Shown: positions 19,003 to 29,090, numbered from the stretch's first letter. The stretch is 64,000 nt of DNA from Variovorax sp. MHTC-1 (GCF_003984645.1 NZ_RWKI01000001.1:434001-498000), one strand, 5' to 3'. Program-made: numbers and translations. The notes: generated by a model from the sequence alone, not told the origin.

Positions 19003-20283
19003 ATGCTCGATCTTCTGATTCACAACGCCACCCTCCCCGACGGCCGCACCGGCATGTCGATTGCCGTGCAGGACGGCCGCATCGTCGAAGTGACGGCGAG
19101 CCTCGATGCACCGGCGCACGAAAAGCTCGACGCTCAGGACCTGCTGGTCGCGCCGCATTTCGTCGACCCGCACTTCCACATGGACGCGACGCTGAGCTAC
19201 GGCCAGCCGCGCGTCAACCAGAGCGGCACGCTGCTCGAAGGCATCGCACTGTGGGGCGAGCTCAAGCCGCTTCTCACGGCCGAGGCGCTGATCGAACGCG
19301 CACTCGCCTACTGCGACTGGGCCGTCGCCAAGGGCCTGCTCGCGATCCGCAGCCATGTGGACACCAGCGACCCGAGCCTGCTCGCGGTCGATGCGCTGCT
19401 CGAAGTCAAGCGGCGCGTATCACCCTACCTGGACCTGCAGCTGGTCGCCTTCCCGCAGGACGGCGTGCTGCGCTCGTCCGGCGGCGTAGCCAACCTGAAA
19501 CGCGCGCTCGACAAGGGCGTGGACGTGGTCGGCGGCATTCCGCACTTCGAACGCACCATGGCCGATGGCGCCGCGAGCGTGAAGCTCTTGTGCGAGCTGG
19601 CTGCCGAGCGCGGCCTGCCGGTGGACATGCACTGCGACGAATCGGACGACCCGCTTTCGCGCCACATCGAGACGCTGGCCTTCGAAACGCAGCGCCTCGG
19701 ACTGCAGGGCCGGGTCACCGGCTCGCACTGCACCTCGATGCATTCGATGGACAACTACTACGTGAGCAAGCTGCTGCCGCTCATCGCCGAGGCCGGCGTC
19801 AGCGTGGTTGCCAACCCGCTGATCAACATCACGCTGCAGGGCCGCCACGACAGCTACCCCAAGCGGCGCGGCATGACGCGCGTGCCCGAGCTGATGCGCC
19901 AAGGCGTGAACGTCGCCTTCGGCCACGACTGCGTGATGGACCCCTGGTACGGCATGGGTTCGGGCGACATGCTGGAGGTCGCGCACATGGGCCTGCACGT
20001 GGCGCAGATGACGAGCCAGAGCGGCATCCGGCAGTGCTTCGACGCGGTCACGGTCAATGCCGCGAAAGTGTTCGGACTCGAAGGCTACGGCCTCGAAGCG
20101 GGCTGCGATGCGAGCTTCGTGCTGCTGCAGGCGCGCGATTCCGTAGAGGCGATCCGGCTGCGCGCGACGCGGCTCAAGGTGTATCGCAAGGGCCGACTGC
20201 TGGCCGAGACGCCGGCTGCAACGGCGGCCCTGCACCTGGCGGACCGGCCGGCGGCCACAGCCTGGATGCATCCGAAGAACTGA
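19003..20283 (+). CDS. codA: Cytosine deaminase-like amidohydrolase
   Basis: 426 residues, aligned with E. coli CodA at a constant offset of four. Metal and substrate residues are kept: His57 and His59 (PHFHMD), Gln152 (FPQDG), His210 and Glu213 (HCDESDD), His242, and Asp309 (GHDC). The equivalent of CodA Asp314 is Cys310 (GHDCVMDPW instead of GHDDVFDPW), which lines the substrate pocket and could change base preference. The expected reaction is cytosine to uracil plus ammonia, feeding upp and the URC genes upstream. Coupled to the importer genes, so an imported pyrimidine is the natural substrate. Confidence 0.88.
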   Translation: MLDLLIHNATLPDGRTGMSIAVQDGRIVEVTASLDAPAHEKLDAQDLLVAPHFVDPHFHMDATLSYGQPRVNQSGTLLEGIALWGELKPLLTAEALIERALAYCDWAVAKGLLAIRSHVDTSDPSLLAVDALLEVKRRVSPYLDLQLVAFPQDGVLRSSGGVANLKRALDKGVDVVGGIPHFERTMADGAASVKLLCELAAERGLPVDMHCDESDDPLSRHIETLAFETQRLGLQGRVTGSHCTSMHSMDNYYVSKLLPLIAEAGVSVVANPLINITLQGRHDSYPKRRGMTRVPELMRQGVNVAFGHDCVMDPWYGMGSGDMLEVAHMGLHVAQMTSQSGIRQCFDAVTVNAAKVFGLEGYGLEAGCDASFVLLQARDSVEAIRLRATRLKVYRKGRLLAETPAATAALHLADRPAATAWMHPKN

Positions 20284-20285
20284 GC

Positions 20286-20807
20286 TCAGGCCAGCGCAGC
20301 GACCGCGCGCCACATATGGACCTTCGATAGAAAGATGCCGCCCTGCGCGACGGCGAACGGTTCGACGCCGAAGGCGGCAAAGCCGCAGCGCTCGTAGAGC
20401 GCCTGCGCGGCATCGTTGCCCTCGGTCACCGTCAACTGGACCAGTTTGACGCCCTCGCGCGCCGCAGCCTCGGCGAGCAGGCCCAGCACCAGCCGGCGGC
20501 CGAAGCCGCCTTGCCGGGCGGCCGGCGCGACATACATGCCGAACAGCTTCGCCTTGTGCCGCGATCTCTCGCCCGAGTCGAAAAGAATGCCGGCCGCGCC
20601 CGCCAGCAGGCCCTGGGGGGCGAACGCACCCAGCACGATCTGCCGTGCCATCGTCGATGCATCGAGCCGTTCCGTCCACCATGACAAGGGCAGCGTGCCG
20701 CGCTCGGCCACCGTCGAGGTGAAGGCGTCGGGATGGCGCTCGTAGGCTTCGAGCATGAGCGCCCGGTAGGCCTCGGCGTCGGCAGGAGTCAGGCGGCGAA
20801 TGCTCAT
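20286..20807 (-). CDS. GNAT-family N-acetyltransferase
   Basis: 173 residues with the GNAT core: MYVAPAARQGGFGRRLVLGLL (about 91-111; the acetyl-CoA loop is the Q-x-x-G-x-G/R pattern) and TVTEGNDAAQALYERCGF (125-142). Transfers an acetyl group from acetyl-CoA to an unidentified amine. It converges with the cytosine deaminase gene, two bases apart, and is the last gene of the minus-strand run from cardiolipin synthase. Substrate unknown. Confidence 0.85.
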   Translation of the reverse strand: MSIRRLTPADAEAYRALMLEAYERHPDAFTSTVAERGTLPLSWWTERLDASTMARQIVLGAFAPQGLLAGAAGILFDSGERSRHKAKLFGMYVAPAARQGGFGRRLVLGLLAEAAAREGVKLVQLTVTEGNDAAQALYERCGFAAFGVEPFAVAQGGIFLSKVHMWRAVAALA

Positions 20808-20829
20808 GGCCTCAGGACTTCACCGCTCT

Positions 20830-21234
20830 TCACTGCCCGTCGGGCAGGCTGTAGTCGAAGTCGTAGAAATGCTTGCCGCCTTCGATGCGGATCGCCAGCT
20901 TGCCCGCAAGCCCGGCAAGCTGGCCGGTGCCCGAATCGGGCACGACGACGATCGACAGTTGCTGCGCGCCGCGCGTCATGGTGCCGGTGTGCTGGAACAC
21001 GAAGCTGCCCGCGCGGCCGTGCAGGCTGGCCGTTACGCGCTCGATGGCCACGTAGCCGGCAGAGCCCGGGATCGCGGTGACCGCGCTCAGCATCTCACCC
21101 TTGCCGGCGCCTTCAAGTTCGCCCTGGAACTTCTTGTCGAGCGACATGCGGCCAAGCGTCGCACCTTCGGTTTGCTCGCTCTGCCAAAGCGGCTGCATCT
21201 GTACTTCGAATGTGCCGCTTGCTTTCCCGTTCAT
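20830..21234 (-). CDS. DUF3224 family protein
   Basis: 134 residues, no signal peptide, predicted beta-barrel. The conserved features GTFEV, SLDKKFQGELEGAGKGEML (30-48), GSAGYVAIERVTASLHGR and SFVFQHTGTM (77-86) match DUF3224. Function unknown; the fold resembles small ligand-binding barrels. The ATG at 21234 is preferred over ATG 21243, since AAAGGA lies at a good distance from the former and directly abuts the latter. Located between exonuclease I and a GNAT gene on the same strand. Confidence 0.82.
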   Translation of the reverse strand: MNGKASGTFEVQMQPLWQSEQTEGATLGRMSLDKKFQGELEGAGKGEMLSAVTAIPGSAGYVAIERVTASLHGRAGSFVFQHTGTMTRGAQQLSIVVVPDSGTGQLAGLAGKLAIRIEGGKHFYDFDYSLPDGQ

Positions 21235-21251
21235 GACTTCCATTCCTTTGC

Positions 21252-22691
21252 TCAAACCGAAGGCGCAATCGCCTCGGCATATTCGTAGAGCGCGCCGAGA
21301 ATTTCTTCGCCCCGTTCGTCGGCCGTCTCCGCCAGCGCGTCGATCTCGGCGAAGAGCTGGTCGACATTGCGCACCCCGCCCTCGCCTTCGAGCAGGCGCG
21401 CGACGCGATGCGCTTCCCAGCGTTCGGTTTCCTCTTCGTTCAGCGTATCGGGGAAGTTGCGGGCCCGGTAGCGGAACAACAGCTCTTCGAGCCGCGGATC
21501 GTCGAAACCGGTGCGCGCGTGCGCGAGCTCGGCCGGCGAAAGGCTGCGCAGCTGCGTGAGCCGCCGCCGGTCGCCGTTGCCGACGAAGCCGCCGTAGAGG
21601 TCTTCGTCGACGTCCGGCGTTGCCTCGCGCGGGCGTTCGTACACCTGCGGCCAGATCGCGCTCATGTCGGGCAAGGCGGCCGCCAGCGCGGCGTTGCGCA
21701 GCGCCGCTTCGATATCGATGCTCCAGCGCGCGGCCATGGCCGGCGCCAAGGTCTTCAGGTTGCCGACCACCATCGGCGACTTGTTCAGGTGCACGCTCTT
21801 TACCGGCAGGCGCAGCACGCCCTCGGGCAGATCGGCGCTGCGCGTGAAGAGGCGCTGGCGCAGCGTCGCGACGTCGAGGTCGCGCAGCTCGCTCGGGTCG
21901 TGCGCCAGGTCCCAGGCGATCAGTTCGTTCTTGTTGGTCGGATGGCTTGCGAGCGGCCACATCACGGACAGGCAGCCGCGCTCGGCCGGGAACATGCCGG
22001 AAACGTGCAGGAAGGGCCGTGTCGTCTCGCGCGTGGCCGGCAGGCCGAGCTCGCTCGCGACCCGGTCCTTCTTGTGCAGCGCGAAGGCGAAGTCGAAGAG
22101 CCTGGGCTGCTTGTCGCGGATCAGGCGCGCCAGCGCGATGGTGGCACGCACATCCGACAGCGCATCGTGGGCCGATTCGTGGAGCAGCCCGTTGGCCCGT
22201 GCCAGGTCTTCGAGCTTGAAGCTCTGCGTGCCGTCCTCCTTCTTCGGCCACTCGATGCCGTCGGGCCGCAAGGCATAGGTGAGCCGAACGACGTCGAGCA
22301 GGTCCCAGCGGCCGCAATCGTTCTGCCACTCTCGCGCATACGGGTCGATGAGATTGCGCCAGAACAGGAAGCGCGTCACCTCGTCGTCGAAGCGGATGGT
22401 GTTGTAGCCGACGCCGATGGTGCCGGGCTGCGAGAACGCACGCTCGATCTGGGCGGCGAACTCATGCTCCGGAACGCCGCGTTCGAGGCAGATCTGCGGC
22501 GTGATGCCGGTGATCAGGCAGGCCTCCGGACTCGGCAGATAGTCCGGCGCGGGCTTGCAGTAGATCATCAAGGGCTCGCCGATCTCGTTGAGCGCAGCGT
22601 CGGTGCGGATGGCGGCGAACTGCGATGGCCGGTCGCGGCGCGGCACGGCACCGAAGGTTTCGTAGTCGTGCCAGAGGAAGGTTTGGGACAT
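21252..22691 (-). CDS. sbcB: Exodeoxyribonuclease I
   Basis: 479 residues, close to E. coli ExoI (475). The DnaQ-type exonuclease site begins WHDYETFG (7-14, Asp and Glu metal ligands), followed by GYNTIRFDDEVTRFLFWRN and the HDALSDVRATIALARL motif with the catalytic His and Asp (about 178-193). It degrades single-stranded DNA 3' to 5' and acts in mismatch repair and recombination. The gene starts two bases after the cardiolipin synthase stop, so the two are co-transcribed despite unrelated roles. Confidence 0.93.
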   Translation of the reverse strand: MSQTFLWHDYETFGAVPRRDRPSQFAAIRTDAALNEIGEPLMIYCKPAPDYLPSPEACLITGITPQICLERGVPEHEFAAQIERAFSQPGTIGVGYNTIRFDDEVTRFLFWRNLIDPYAREWQNDCGRWDLLDVVRLTYALRPDGIEWPKKEDGTQSFKLEDLARANGLLHESAHDALSDVRATIALARLIRDKQPRLFDFAFALHKKDRVASELGLPATRETTRPFLHVSGMFPAERGCLSVMWPLASHPTNKNELIAWDLAHDPSELRDLDVATLRQRLFTRSADLPEGVLRLPVKSVHLNKSPMVVGNLKTLAPAMAARWSIDIEAALRNAALAAALPDMSAIWPQVYERPREATPDVDEDLYGGFVGNGDRRRLTQLRSLSPAELAHARTGFDDPRLEELLFRYRARNFPDTLNEEETERWEAHRVARLLEGEGGVRNVDQLFAEIDALAETADERGEEILGALYEYAEAIAPSV

Positions 22692-22693
22692 CG

Positions 22694-24151
22694 TCAGAGC
22701 AAAGGTGAGAAAAGGCGTGCCGTCGCGTCGCCGAGCTGGGGAAGGAAGCTGCGCTTCCGGTTGGCACGCACGGCCGCGGCGCTGTGAAGGTCGGTTTCGA
22801 ACTGGGCGGCGAGCGGCTTGGCGAGCGCCGGTCCGTAGATGACGGCCGAGACCTCGAAGTTGAGCCGGAAGCTGCGGTTGTCGAAATTGGCGGTGCCGAT
22901 CATCGCGCAGTTGTCGTCCACCACCAGCGTCTTGGAATGCAGCATGCGCGCCTTGTACTCCCAGATCTTGACGCCGGCCGCGATGAGCTCGTCGTAGTAG
23001 GAGCGCGCCGCGGCGCTCACGATCAGCGAGTCGCTGCGCCGCGGCACCAGGAGGCGCACATCGACGCCGCGCAGCGCAGCGCTGGTGAGCGCCATCAGTG
23101 CGGGCTCGCCGGGCACGAAGTACGGCGTGGTCAGCCAGGCGCGCTGCGCGGCCGAGTGGATGGCAGCGACATGCATGCGATGGATGGCTTCGAGGCCGCT
23201 GTCGGGGCCGCTGGTGATGATCTGCACCGGGATGTCGCCCGCGCCCTCCTCGGCCGGCAGGCGCGGCAGCAGCCTGTCGATGGCTTCGTCCATGCGGCGC
23301 GGGTCTTCGCCGGTGGCATAGGTCCAGTCTTCGAGAAAGGTGGTTTGCAGCCAGCGCACCGCGCTGCCTTCGATGCGCAGGTGGACGTCGTGATACGCGT
23401 CGGGCCGCACCCGCCGGTCTTCGTCGTCGGTGATGTTGACGCCGCCGGTGAAGCCGATGCGCCCGTCGCACACCACGATCTTTCGGTGGGTGCGGTAGTT
23501 GGTCACGGGCCGCAAGCGGCGGCCGATGCGGGTGTCGTGGAACAGCGCAATCTGGATGCCGGCAGCATGCATCGGCGCCATGAACTTGCGGCCGATGCGC
23601 TTGGAGCCGAGCGCATCGAGCAGCAGGCGCACAGTCACGCCCGCCCGCGCGCGTTCGACGAGCAGCTCGCGCAGCGCGGTGCCGATGGTGTCGGGCTCGA
23701 AGATGTAGTACTCGAGGTGGATGTGATCGCGTGCGCCGCTGATCGCCTCGAAGATGGCGTCGAAGGTGCTGGCGCCGCCGGACAGCAGATCGGCCGCCGT
23801 CGCGCTCGACACCGGCAGGCCGCAGGCGGCCGTTCCGAGCGCGGCCATCTGGCGCAGGGCCGGCGGCGCACGTTCCGCGGCCTCGCGCAGCGTGGCGACG
23901 TCGGCCGGCGCTTGGGCGATCGCACGGCTGCGCAGCCGCTTGAGGCGCTGCTTCTTCAAGCGCTGCGGCCCGAGGAAGTAGTAGATAACGAAGCCGGCGA
24001 AGGGCAGCAGCGCCAGCGAGAGAATCCAGCTCATCGTCGACACCGGCGCGCGCTTCTGCATCACGATCCAGACGGACAACACCGCGATGTAGCCGCTCCA
24101 TGCCAGGGAGAGGCCGGTCTTCCATTCGTGGCTGAGCTCGGGGAGGATCAA
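22694..24151 (-). CDS. cls: Cardiolipin synthase (phospholipase D family)
   Basis: About 485 residues. Two N-terminal membrane helices (roughly 10-29 and 39-58) precede two phospholipase D domains. The first HKD motif is HRKIVVCDGRIGFTGG and the second is HSKTLVVDDNCAMIGTANFD. It joins two phosphatidylglycerol molecules into cardiolipin at the inner membrane. No ATG precedes the first helix. I chose TTG 24151; the frame can be extended to TTG 24193, but that runs into the hairpin of the clpA terminator and is unlikely. Start is uncertain, function is not. Confidence 0.87.
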   Translation of the reverse strand: MILPELSHEWKTGLSLAWSGYIAVLSVWIVMQKRAPVSTMSWILSLALLPFAGFVIYYFLGPQRLKKQRLKRLRSRAIAQAPADVATLREAAERAPPALRQMAALGTAACGLPVSSATAADLLSGGASTFDAIFEAISGARDHIHLEYYIFEPDTIGTALRELLVERARAGVTVRLLLDALGSKRIGRKFMAPMHAAGIQIALFHDTRIGRRLRPVTNYRTHRKIVVCDGRIGFTGGVNITDDEDRRVRPDAYHDVHLRIEGSAVRWLQTTFLEDWTYATGEDPRRMDEAIDRLLPRLPAEEGAGDIPVQIITSGPDSGLEAIHRMHVAAIHSAAQRAWLTTPYFVPGEPALMALTSAALRGVDVRLLVPRRSDSLIVSAAARSYYDELIAAGVKIWEYKARMLHSKTLVVDDNCAMIGTANFDNRSFRLNFEVSAVIYGPALAKPLAAQFETDLHSAAAVRANRKRSFLPQLGDATARLFSPLL

Positions 24152-24173
24152 GGGCGAAAGAGGTCGATGAATG

Positions 24174-24204
24174 AAAAAAGGCCGGTAGCGCAATGCTACC
24201 GGCC
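24174..24204 (-). terminator. Rho-independent terminator after clpA
   Basis: Perfect 9-base stem GCCGGTAGC / GCTACCGGC (24181-24189, 24195-24203) with a five-base loop, followed on the minus strand by six T (24179-24174). Lies 27 bases past the clpA stop. Confidence 0.9.
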
Positions 24205-24230
24205 TCGGGAGTGGACTCCGGACGAGCGGA

Positions 24231-26552
24231 TCAGCCCGTTGCAGCCTCTTCCGCTTCGGGCTTCGCGCGCCCTTCTTTCTTCGCGACCGGCTGGATGTCG
24301 AGCTGGACCTCTTCCTTGTCGTCGAGATCTACCGTCAGGCGGCCGCCCTCCTGGAGGCGACCGAACAGCAGCTCGTCGGCCAGGGCGCGGCGGATCGTGT
24401 CCTGGATCAGGCGCTGCATCGGCCGCGCGCCCATCAGCGGATCGAAGCCCTTCTTCGCCAGGTGCTTACGCAGCGCGTCGGTGAAGGTAACGTCGACCTT
24501 CTTCTCGGCCAGCTGGGTTTCGAGCTGCAGCAGGAACTTGTCGACCACGCGCAGGATGATCTGCTCGTCCAGAGCCTTGAAGCTCACGGTGGCGTCCAGG
24601 CGGTTGCGGAACTCCGGCGTGAACAGGCGCTTGATGTCGGCCATCTCGTCGCCCGCCTGGCGCGGGTTGGTGAAGCCGATGGTCGCCTTGTTCATGGTTT
24701 CGGCACCCGCATTGGTCGTCATGACGATGATGACGTTGCGGAAGTCGGCCTTGCGTCCGTTGTTGTCCGTCAGCGTGCCATGGTCCATGACCTGCAGCAG
24801 CACGTTGAAGATGTCCGGATGCGCCTTCTCGATTTCGTCGAGCAGGAGCACCGCGTGCGGCTTCTTCGTGATGGCCTCGGTCAGAAGGCCGCCCTGGTCG
24901 AAACCGACGTAGCCCGGAGGCGCACCGATCAGCCGGCTCACCGCATGGCGCTCCATGTACTCCGACATGTCGAAGCGGATCAGCTCGATGCCCATGATGT
25001 AGGCGAGCTGCTTGGCCGCTTCGGTCTTGCCGACGCCCGTGGGGCCGCTGAACAGGAAAGAGCCGATCGGCTTGTCTTCGCGGCCCAGGCCCGAACGCGC
25101 CATCTTGACGGCCGAGGCCAGCACCTCGAGGGCCTTGTCCTGTCCGAACACGACGCTCTTCAGGTCGCGCTCGATGTTCTGCAGCTTGCCGCGATCGTCG
25201 TTCGAGACGTTGGCCGGGGGAATGCGCGCGATCTTGGCGACGATTTCCTCGACCTCTGCCTTGCTGATGGTCTTCTTGCGCTTGTTCGCGGGCAGGATGC
25301 GCTGGGCGGCGCCGGCCTCATCGATGACGTCGATCGCCTTGTCGGGCAGATGACGGTCGTTGATGTACTTGGCGCTCAGCTCGGCCGCGGCCTGCAGCGC
25401 CGCCACGCCGTACTTCACGCCGTGGTGCTCCTCGAAGCGCGACTTCAGGCCCTTGAGGATGTCGACGGTTTCCTGCACCGTCGGCTCGACCACGTCGACC
25501 TTCTGGAAACGACGCGACAGGGCCGCATCCTTCTCGAAGATGCCGCGGTACTCGGTGAAGGTGGTCGCGCCGATGCACTTGAGCTGGCCGCTGGAAAGCG
25601 CCGGCTTGAGCAGGTTCGACGCATCGAGCGTGCCGCCCGACGCCGCTCCGGCGCCGATCAGCGTGTGGATCTCGTCGATGAAGAGGATCGCATTCGGCTT
25701 GTCCTTGAGCGACTTGAGCACGCCCTTCAGGCGCTGCTCGAAATCGCCGCGGTACTTGGTGCCGGCCAGGAGCGCGCCCATGTCGAGCGAGTAGACATGG
25801 GACTCGGCCAGGATCTCGGGCACGTCGTTCTGCGTGATGCGCCAGGCCAGGCCCTCGGCGATCGCCGTCTTGCCGACGCCGGCCTCACCCACCAGCAGCG
25901 GGTTGTTCTTGCGCCGGCGGCACAGGATCTGGATCACGCGCTCGACCTCGTACTCGCGGCCGATCAGCGGATCGATCTTGCCTTCCTTGGCAAGCTGGTT
26001 GAGGTTTTGCGTGAACTGCTCGAGCGGGGACGATTTCTCGTTCTTCTCGCCGCCGCCCTCCTCGCCTTCGCCGGAGGACGACTCGCTGCTGCCTTTGGCG
26101 GCTTCCGGCGGATCGCTCTTCTTGATGCCGTGGGCGATGAAGTTCACTACATCGAGGCGCGTCACGCCCTGCTGATGGAGGTAGTAGACCGCGTGCGAAT
26201 CCTTTTCGCCGAAGATCGCGACCAGCACGTTGGCGCCGGTGACTTCCTTCTTGCCGTTGCCGGTGGATTGCACATGCATGATGGCGCGCTGGATCACGCG
26301 CTGGAAACCGAGCGTGGGCTGGGTATCCACATCGTCGGTACCCGCCACCTGGGGCGTGTTGTCCTTGATGAAATTGGTGAGGGACGCCCTGAGGTCGTCG
26401 ACGTTGGCCGAGCAGGCGCGCAGAACCTCTGCGGCGCTCGGGTTGTCCAGCAAAGCGAGCAACAGGTGCTCCACCGTGATGAACTCGTGGCGCTGCTGCC
26501 TGGCTTCGACAAAAGCCATGTGCAAGCTGACTTCCAGTTCCTGGGCAATCAT
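24231..26552 (-). CDS. clpA: ClpA, ATP-dependent Clp protease ATPase subunit
   Basis: 773 residues with the standard layout: N-domain (1-145) that binds ClpS, a Ser/Glu/Gly-rich linker (about 153-172), first AAA module with Walker A GEAGVGKT and Walker [11 protein letters not shown], second AAA module with GPTGVGKT and [12 protein letters not shown], and the ClpP-binding loop in the second module. It unfolds proteins and passes them to ClpP, which is not in this window. The C-terminus has an acidic/alanine tail ([10 protein letters not shown]). It follows clpS by 54 bases, the usual order. Confidence 0.95.
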   Translation of the reverse strand: MIAQELEVSLHMAFVEARQQRHEFITVEHLLLALLDNPSAAEVLRACSANVDDLRASLTNFIKDNTPQVAGTDDVDTQPTLGFQRVIQRAIMHVQSTGNGKKEVTGANVLVAIFGEKDSHAVYYLHQQGVTRLDVVNFIAHGIKKSDPPEAAKGSSESSSGEGEEGGGEKNEKSSPLEQFTQNLNQLAKEGKIDPLIGREYEVERVIQILCRRRKNNPLLVGEAGVGKTAIAEGLAWRITQNDVPEILAESHVYSLDMGALLAGTKYRGDFEQRLKGVLKSLKDKPNAILFIDEIHTLIGAGAASGGTLDASNLLKPALSSGQLKCIGATTFTEYRGIFEKDAALSRRFQKVDVVEPTVQETVDILKGLKSRFEEHHGVKYGVAALQAAAELSAKYINDRHLPDKAIDVIDEAGAAQRILPANKRKKTISKAEVEEIVAKIARIPPANVSNDDRGKLQNIERDLKSVVFGQDKALEVLASAVKMARSGLGREDKPIGSFLFSGPTGVGKTEAAKQLAYIMGIELIRFDMSEYMERHAVSRLIGAPPGYVGFDQGGLLTEAITKKPHAVLLLDEIEKAHPDIFNVLLQVMDHGTLTDNNGRKADFRNVIIVMTTNAGAETMNKATIGFTNPRQAGDEMADIKRLFTPEFRNRLDATVSFKALDEQIILRVVDKFLLQLETQLAEKKVDVTFTDALRKHLAKKGFDPLMGARPMQRLIQDTIRRALADELLFGRLQEGGRLTVDLDDKEEVQLDIQPVAKKEGRAKPEAEEAATG

Positions 26553-26606
26553 GTGATTTCCTTTTGCCTTGCTGTAAATAATTACTCAGATGGGTTGGAG
26601 CGCGAT

Positions 26607-26966
26607 TTATTCAACCGGTTCACTGACGCACTGCAGCGGATGCCCGGCCTGGTGCGCCGCTTCCATCACCTGATTGACCTTCGTGGCCGCCATGTCGCGA
26701 GAATAGACCCCGCAGATGCCGCGACCGTCGAGATGAATCTTGAGCATGATCTGGGTGGCGGTCTCGCGGTCCTTGTTGAAGAACTCCTGGATCACGACGA
26801 TCACGAACTCCATCGGCGTGTAGTCGTCGTTGAGCATCACCACCTGATACATCTGCGGCGGCGCGGTTTTTTGCGGCCGCCGCTCGATCACGACCGCATC
26901 GCCGTCGTCCCGCCCCGGCTTCACCGCCGGCGGCGTAGGGGGAGTCGAGGGGATTTTGGTAGCCAT
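26607..26966 (-). CDS. clpS: ClpS, N-end rule adaptor of ClpAP
   Basis: 119 residues. A Pro-rich, flexible N-terminal arm (1-40, [13 protein letters not shown]) precedes the folded domain with [17 protein letters not shown] (about 42-58), the hydrophobic pocket that reads N-terminal degrons, and [21 protein letters not shown]. It delivers N-end rule substrates to ClpA and blocks others. The ATG at 26966 gives the family's normal length; the longer frame to 27080 has no support. Directly upstream of clpA. Confidence 0.95.
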   Translation of the reverse strand: MATKIPSTPPTPPAVKPGRDDGDAVVIERRPQKTAPPQMYQVVMLNDDYTPMEFVIVVIQEFFNKDRETATQIMLKIHLDGRGICGVYSRDMAATKVNQVMEAAHQAGHPLQCVSEPVE

Positions 26967-27103
26967 GAAAATCATTTTATAGAGGCGCCGCCGGTTGTAC
27001 TTGCGCAACGGCACAACTGGTGGCGGCTTTGTGACATTCAAGACGGATGCCTGGGGAACTGCCGCCATCGGCGCATGCAAGCTGCGTGCCGCAGGCCCTC
27101 CAC

Positions 27104-27136
27104 GAAAAAGCCCCGGCGCCTTGCGGGGCCGGGGCT
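27104..27136 (-). terminator. Rho-independent terminator after icd
   Basis: Stem AGCCCCGG / CCGGGGCT (27109-27116, 27129-27136), extended by GC pairs, followed on the minus strand by a short run of five T (27108-27104). Lies 40 bases past the icd stop. Confidence 0.85.
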
Positions 27137-27176
27137 TCGCACACGAGGCGTCAGCCGACGCTTCGGGCGCCGGAAT

Positions 27177-28436
27177 TTACATGTTGTCGATCATCACCTG
27201 GCCGAAGCCCGAGCAGCTGACTTGTGTCGCGCCGTCCATCAGGCGGGCGAAGTCGTAGGTCACCTTCTTGCTGGCGATCGATTTTTCCATCGAGCGGATG
27301 ATCAAGTCGGCCGCCTCGGTCCAGCCCATGTGGCGCAGCATCATCTCGGCCGAGAGGATCTCGGAACCGGGGTTTACGTAGTCCTTGCCGGCGTACTTGG
27401 GCGCCGTGCCGTGGGTGGCCTCGAACATGGCGACGGTGTCGCTCATGTTGGCGCCCGGGGCGATGCCGATGCCGCCGACCTGCGCCGCCAGCGCGTCGGA
27501 CACGTAGTCGCCGTTCAGGTTCAGCGTGGCGATCACGCTGTACTCGGCCGGGCGCAGCAGGATTTGCTGCAGGAATGCGTCGGCGATCGAATCCTTGACG
27601 GTGATTTCCTTGCCGGTCTTGGGATTCTTGAACTTCATCCAGGGGCCGCCGTCGATCAGCTCGCCGCCGAATTCCTTGGCGGCCAGGCCATAAGCCCAGT
27701 CACGGAAGCCGCCTTCGGTGAATTTCATGATGTTGCCCTTGTGCACGATCGTCACGCTGGGCTTGTCGTTGTCGATCGCATACTGGATCGCCTTGCGCAC
27801 CAGGCGCTCGGTACCTTCGCGCGACACCGGCTTGATGCCGATGCCCGAGGTGTTCGGGAAACGGATCTTCTTGACGCCGAATTCGTCCTGCAGGATCTTG
27901 ATGAGCTTCTTGGCCTTTTCGCTTTCGGCTTCGAACTCGATGCCGGCGTAGATGTCTTCCGAGTTCTCGCGGAAGATCACCATGTTGGTCTTGTGCGGCT
28001 CCTTGACCGGGCTGGGCACGCCTTCGAAGTACTGGATGGGGCGCAGGCAGACATACAGGTCGAGTTCCTGGCGCAGCGCGACGTTGAGCGAGCGGATGCC
28101 GCCGCCGACCGGCGTGGTCAGCGGCCCCTTGATCGAGACCACGTAGTCGCGCACCGCATGCAGGGTTTCTTCGGGCAGCCAGACGTCGGGGCCGTAGACC
28201 TTCGTCGACTTCTCGCCGGCGTAGACCTCCATCCACTGGATCTTTTTCTTGCCGCCGTAGGTCTTTGCCACTGCCGCATCGACCACCTTGATCATCACGG
28301 GCGTGATGTCGAGACCGGTCCCGTCGCCCTCGATGAAGGGAATGATCGGCTGATCAGGCACATTGAGCGAGTTGTCGGCATTGACCGTGATCTTCTGGCC
28401 TTCGGCCGGGACTTTGATGTGCTGATAGCTGGACAT
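27177..28436 (-). CDS. icd: NADP-dependent isocitrate dehydrogenase
   Basis: 419 residues, as in E. coli Icd (416). The substrate loop with the regulatory serine is [13 protein letters not shown] (about 157-169); metal-binding aspartates lie in [16 protein letters not shown] and the NADP site in [12 protein letters not shown] (338-349). It oxidises isocitrate to 2-oxoglutarate in the TCA cycle. The ATG at 28436 fits the family N-terminus ([14 protein letters not shown]); a longer frame to 28478 is not supported. It stands alone and diverges from the small secreted protein gene at 28631; the 194 bases between hold promoters for both, with no clear hexamers. Confidence 0.95.
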   Translation of the reverse strand: MSSYQHIKVPAEGQKITVNADNSLNVPDQPIIPFIEGDGTGLDITPVMIKVVDAAVAKTYGGKKKIQWMEVYAGEKSTKVYGPDVWLPEETLHAVRDYVVSIKGPLTTPVGGGIRSLNVALRQELDLYVCLRPIQYFEGVPSPVKEPHKTNMVIFRENSEDIYAGIEFEAESEKAKKLIKILQDEFGVKKIRFPNTSGIGIKPVSREGTERLVRKAIQYAIDNDKPSVTIVHKGNIMKFTEGGFRDWAYGLAAKEFGGELIDGGPWMKFKNPKTGKEITVKDSIADAFLQQILLRPAEYSVIATLNLNGDYVSDALAAQVGGIGIAPGANMSDTVAMFEATHGTAPKYAGKDYVNPGSEILSAEMMLRHMGWTEAADLIIRSMEKSIASKKVTYDFARLMDGATQVSCSGFGQVMIDNM

Positions 28437-28630
28437 GAGGCAAGGGCTCCGGGGATGAATTGAAGGCTGGAAAGACACTAGGTTTCCAGCCGGCTGAATA
28501 GCCGTAGAATTTTAGACGCAACCGGAGGAGTCCGAAGGCTCTGTCAACCGAGCCCATAGGGCTCTCGTTGTTGGCTGACCTTCTGCTGGCCGGGAGGCAT
28601 TTTCAATCCATCTCCACAGAGGAACCCGTA

Positions 28631-28948
28631 ATGAGCAAAGTTCTCGCAGTCATGATCGCCGGCCTGTTCGCCGTTGGCGCATATGCCCAGACGAAGCCCG
28701 CCGAAGTCGACCCCACAGCCAAGGGCAAGGCGGCCGAACGCGCCGAAGCCAAGAAAGACGCGAGGCCTGCCGGCCAGGTCAAAGCTCCTGGCGGCGACCA
28801 GGGCAAGGTGGCAGAGGGTAGCGGCGGCGTGACCGAGACCGGCGCCGACAAGGCCGCCCAGGCACGCCGTGACTCGCGCGATACGCGCCGTCCGGCCAAG
28901 GGCGGCGGCAAGAAGCCGGTTCCCGCGCAAGGCACCACGCCCCAGTAA
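28631..28948 (+). CDS. Small secreted basic protein, unknown function
   Basis: 105 residues with a clear signal peptide (1-20, MSKVLAVMIAGLFAVGAYAQ). The mature chain is low in complexity, rich in Lys, Ala, Gly, Pro and Arg (KGKAAERAEAKKDARPAG, KGGGKKPVPAQG), has no cysteine and is probably disordered. Similar short Lys/Ala-rich exported proteins are common in Comamonadaceae, but I know of no function. Single-gene unit: its own start, then a strong terminator 22 bases after the stop. Confidence 0.75.
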   Translation: MSKVLAVMIAGLFAVGAYAQTKPAEVDPTAKGKAAERAEAKKDARPAGQVKAPGGDQGKVAEGSGGVTETGADKAAQARRDSRDTRRPAKGGGKKPVPAQGTTPQ

Positions 28949-28970
28949 GCTGGTTTGGCGCCACTAAAAG

Positions 28971-28997
28971 AAAGCGTTCTTCGGAACGCTTTTTTTC
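28971..28997 (+). terminator. Rho-independent terminator after the small secreted protein gene
   Basis: Stem AAAGCGTTC / GAACGCTTT with a TTCG tetraloop (28971-28992), followed by T-rich sequence to 28996. Confidence 0.92.
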
Positions 28998-29035
28998 GTC
29001 TGCACTCAAGAAGATGTAAGCTTCAAGGCAAATTC

Positions 29036-29059
29036 ATGCCCGCCTCAGCGGGCATTTTT
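29036..29059 (+). terminator. Second terminator-like hairpin upstream of the DUF192 gene
   Basis: Stem ATGCCCGC / GCGGGCAT around a CTCA loop (29036-29055), followed by TTTTTG. It lies 40 bases after the first terminator, backing it up, or acts as a leader element of the DUF192 gene that starts at 29091. Confidence 0.7.
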
Positions 29060-29090
29060 GTTTGTATTCCACCGTTTTGAAAGTCGACCC

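Noticed and set aside
22694..24193. Longer cardiolipin synthase starting at TTG 24193
   Set aside because: The extra codons run into the hairpin and T-run of the clpA terminator.
26974..26981. TATAAAAT as the clpS promoter -10
   Set aside because: It would place the transcription start within a few bases of the ATG, leaving no leader for a ribosome binding site; kept only as a coincidence of AT-rich sequence.
24462..28463. 1333-codon plus-strand open frame antisense to clpA, clpS and icd
   Set aside because: Typical long antisense frame in high-GC coding DNA; composition is His/Asp/Leu/Val/Arg-rich nonsense and crosses three well-recognised genes and their terminators.
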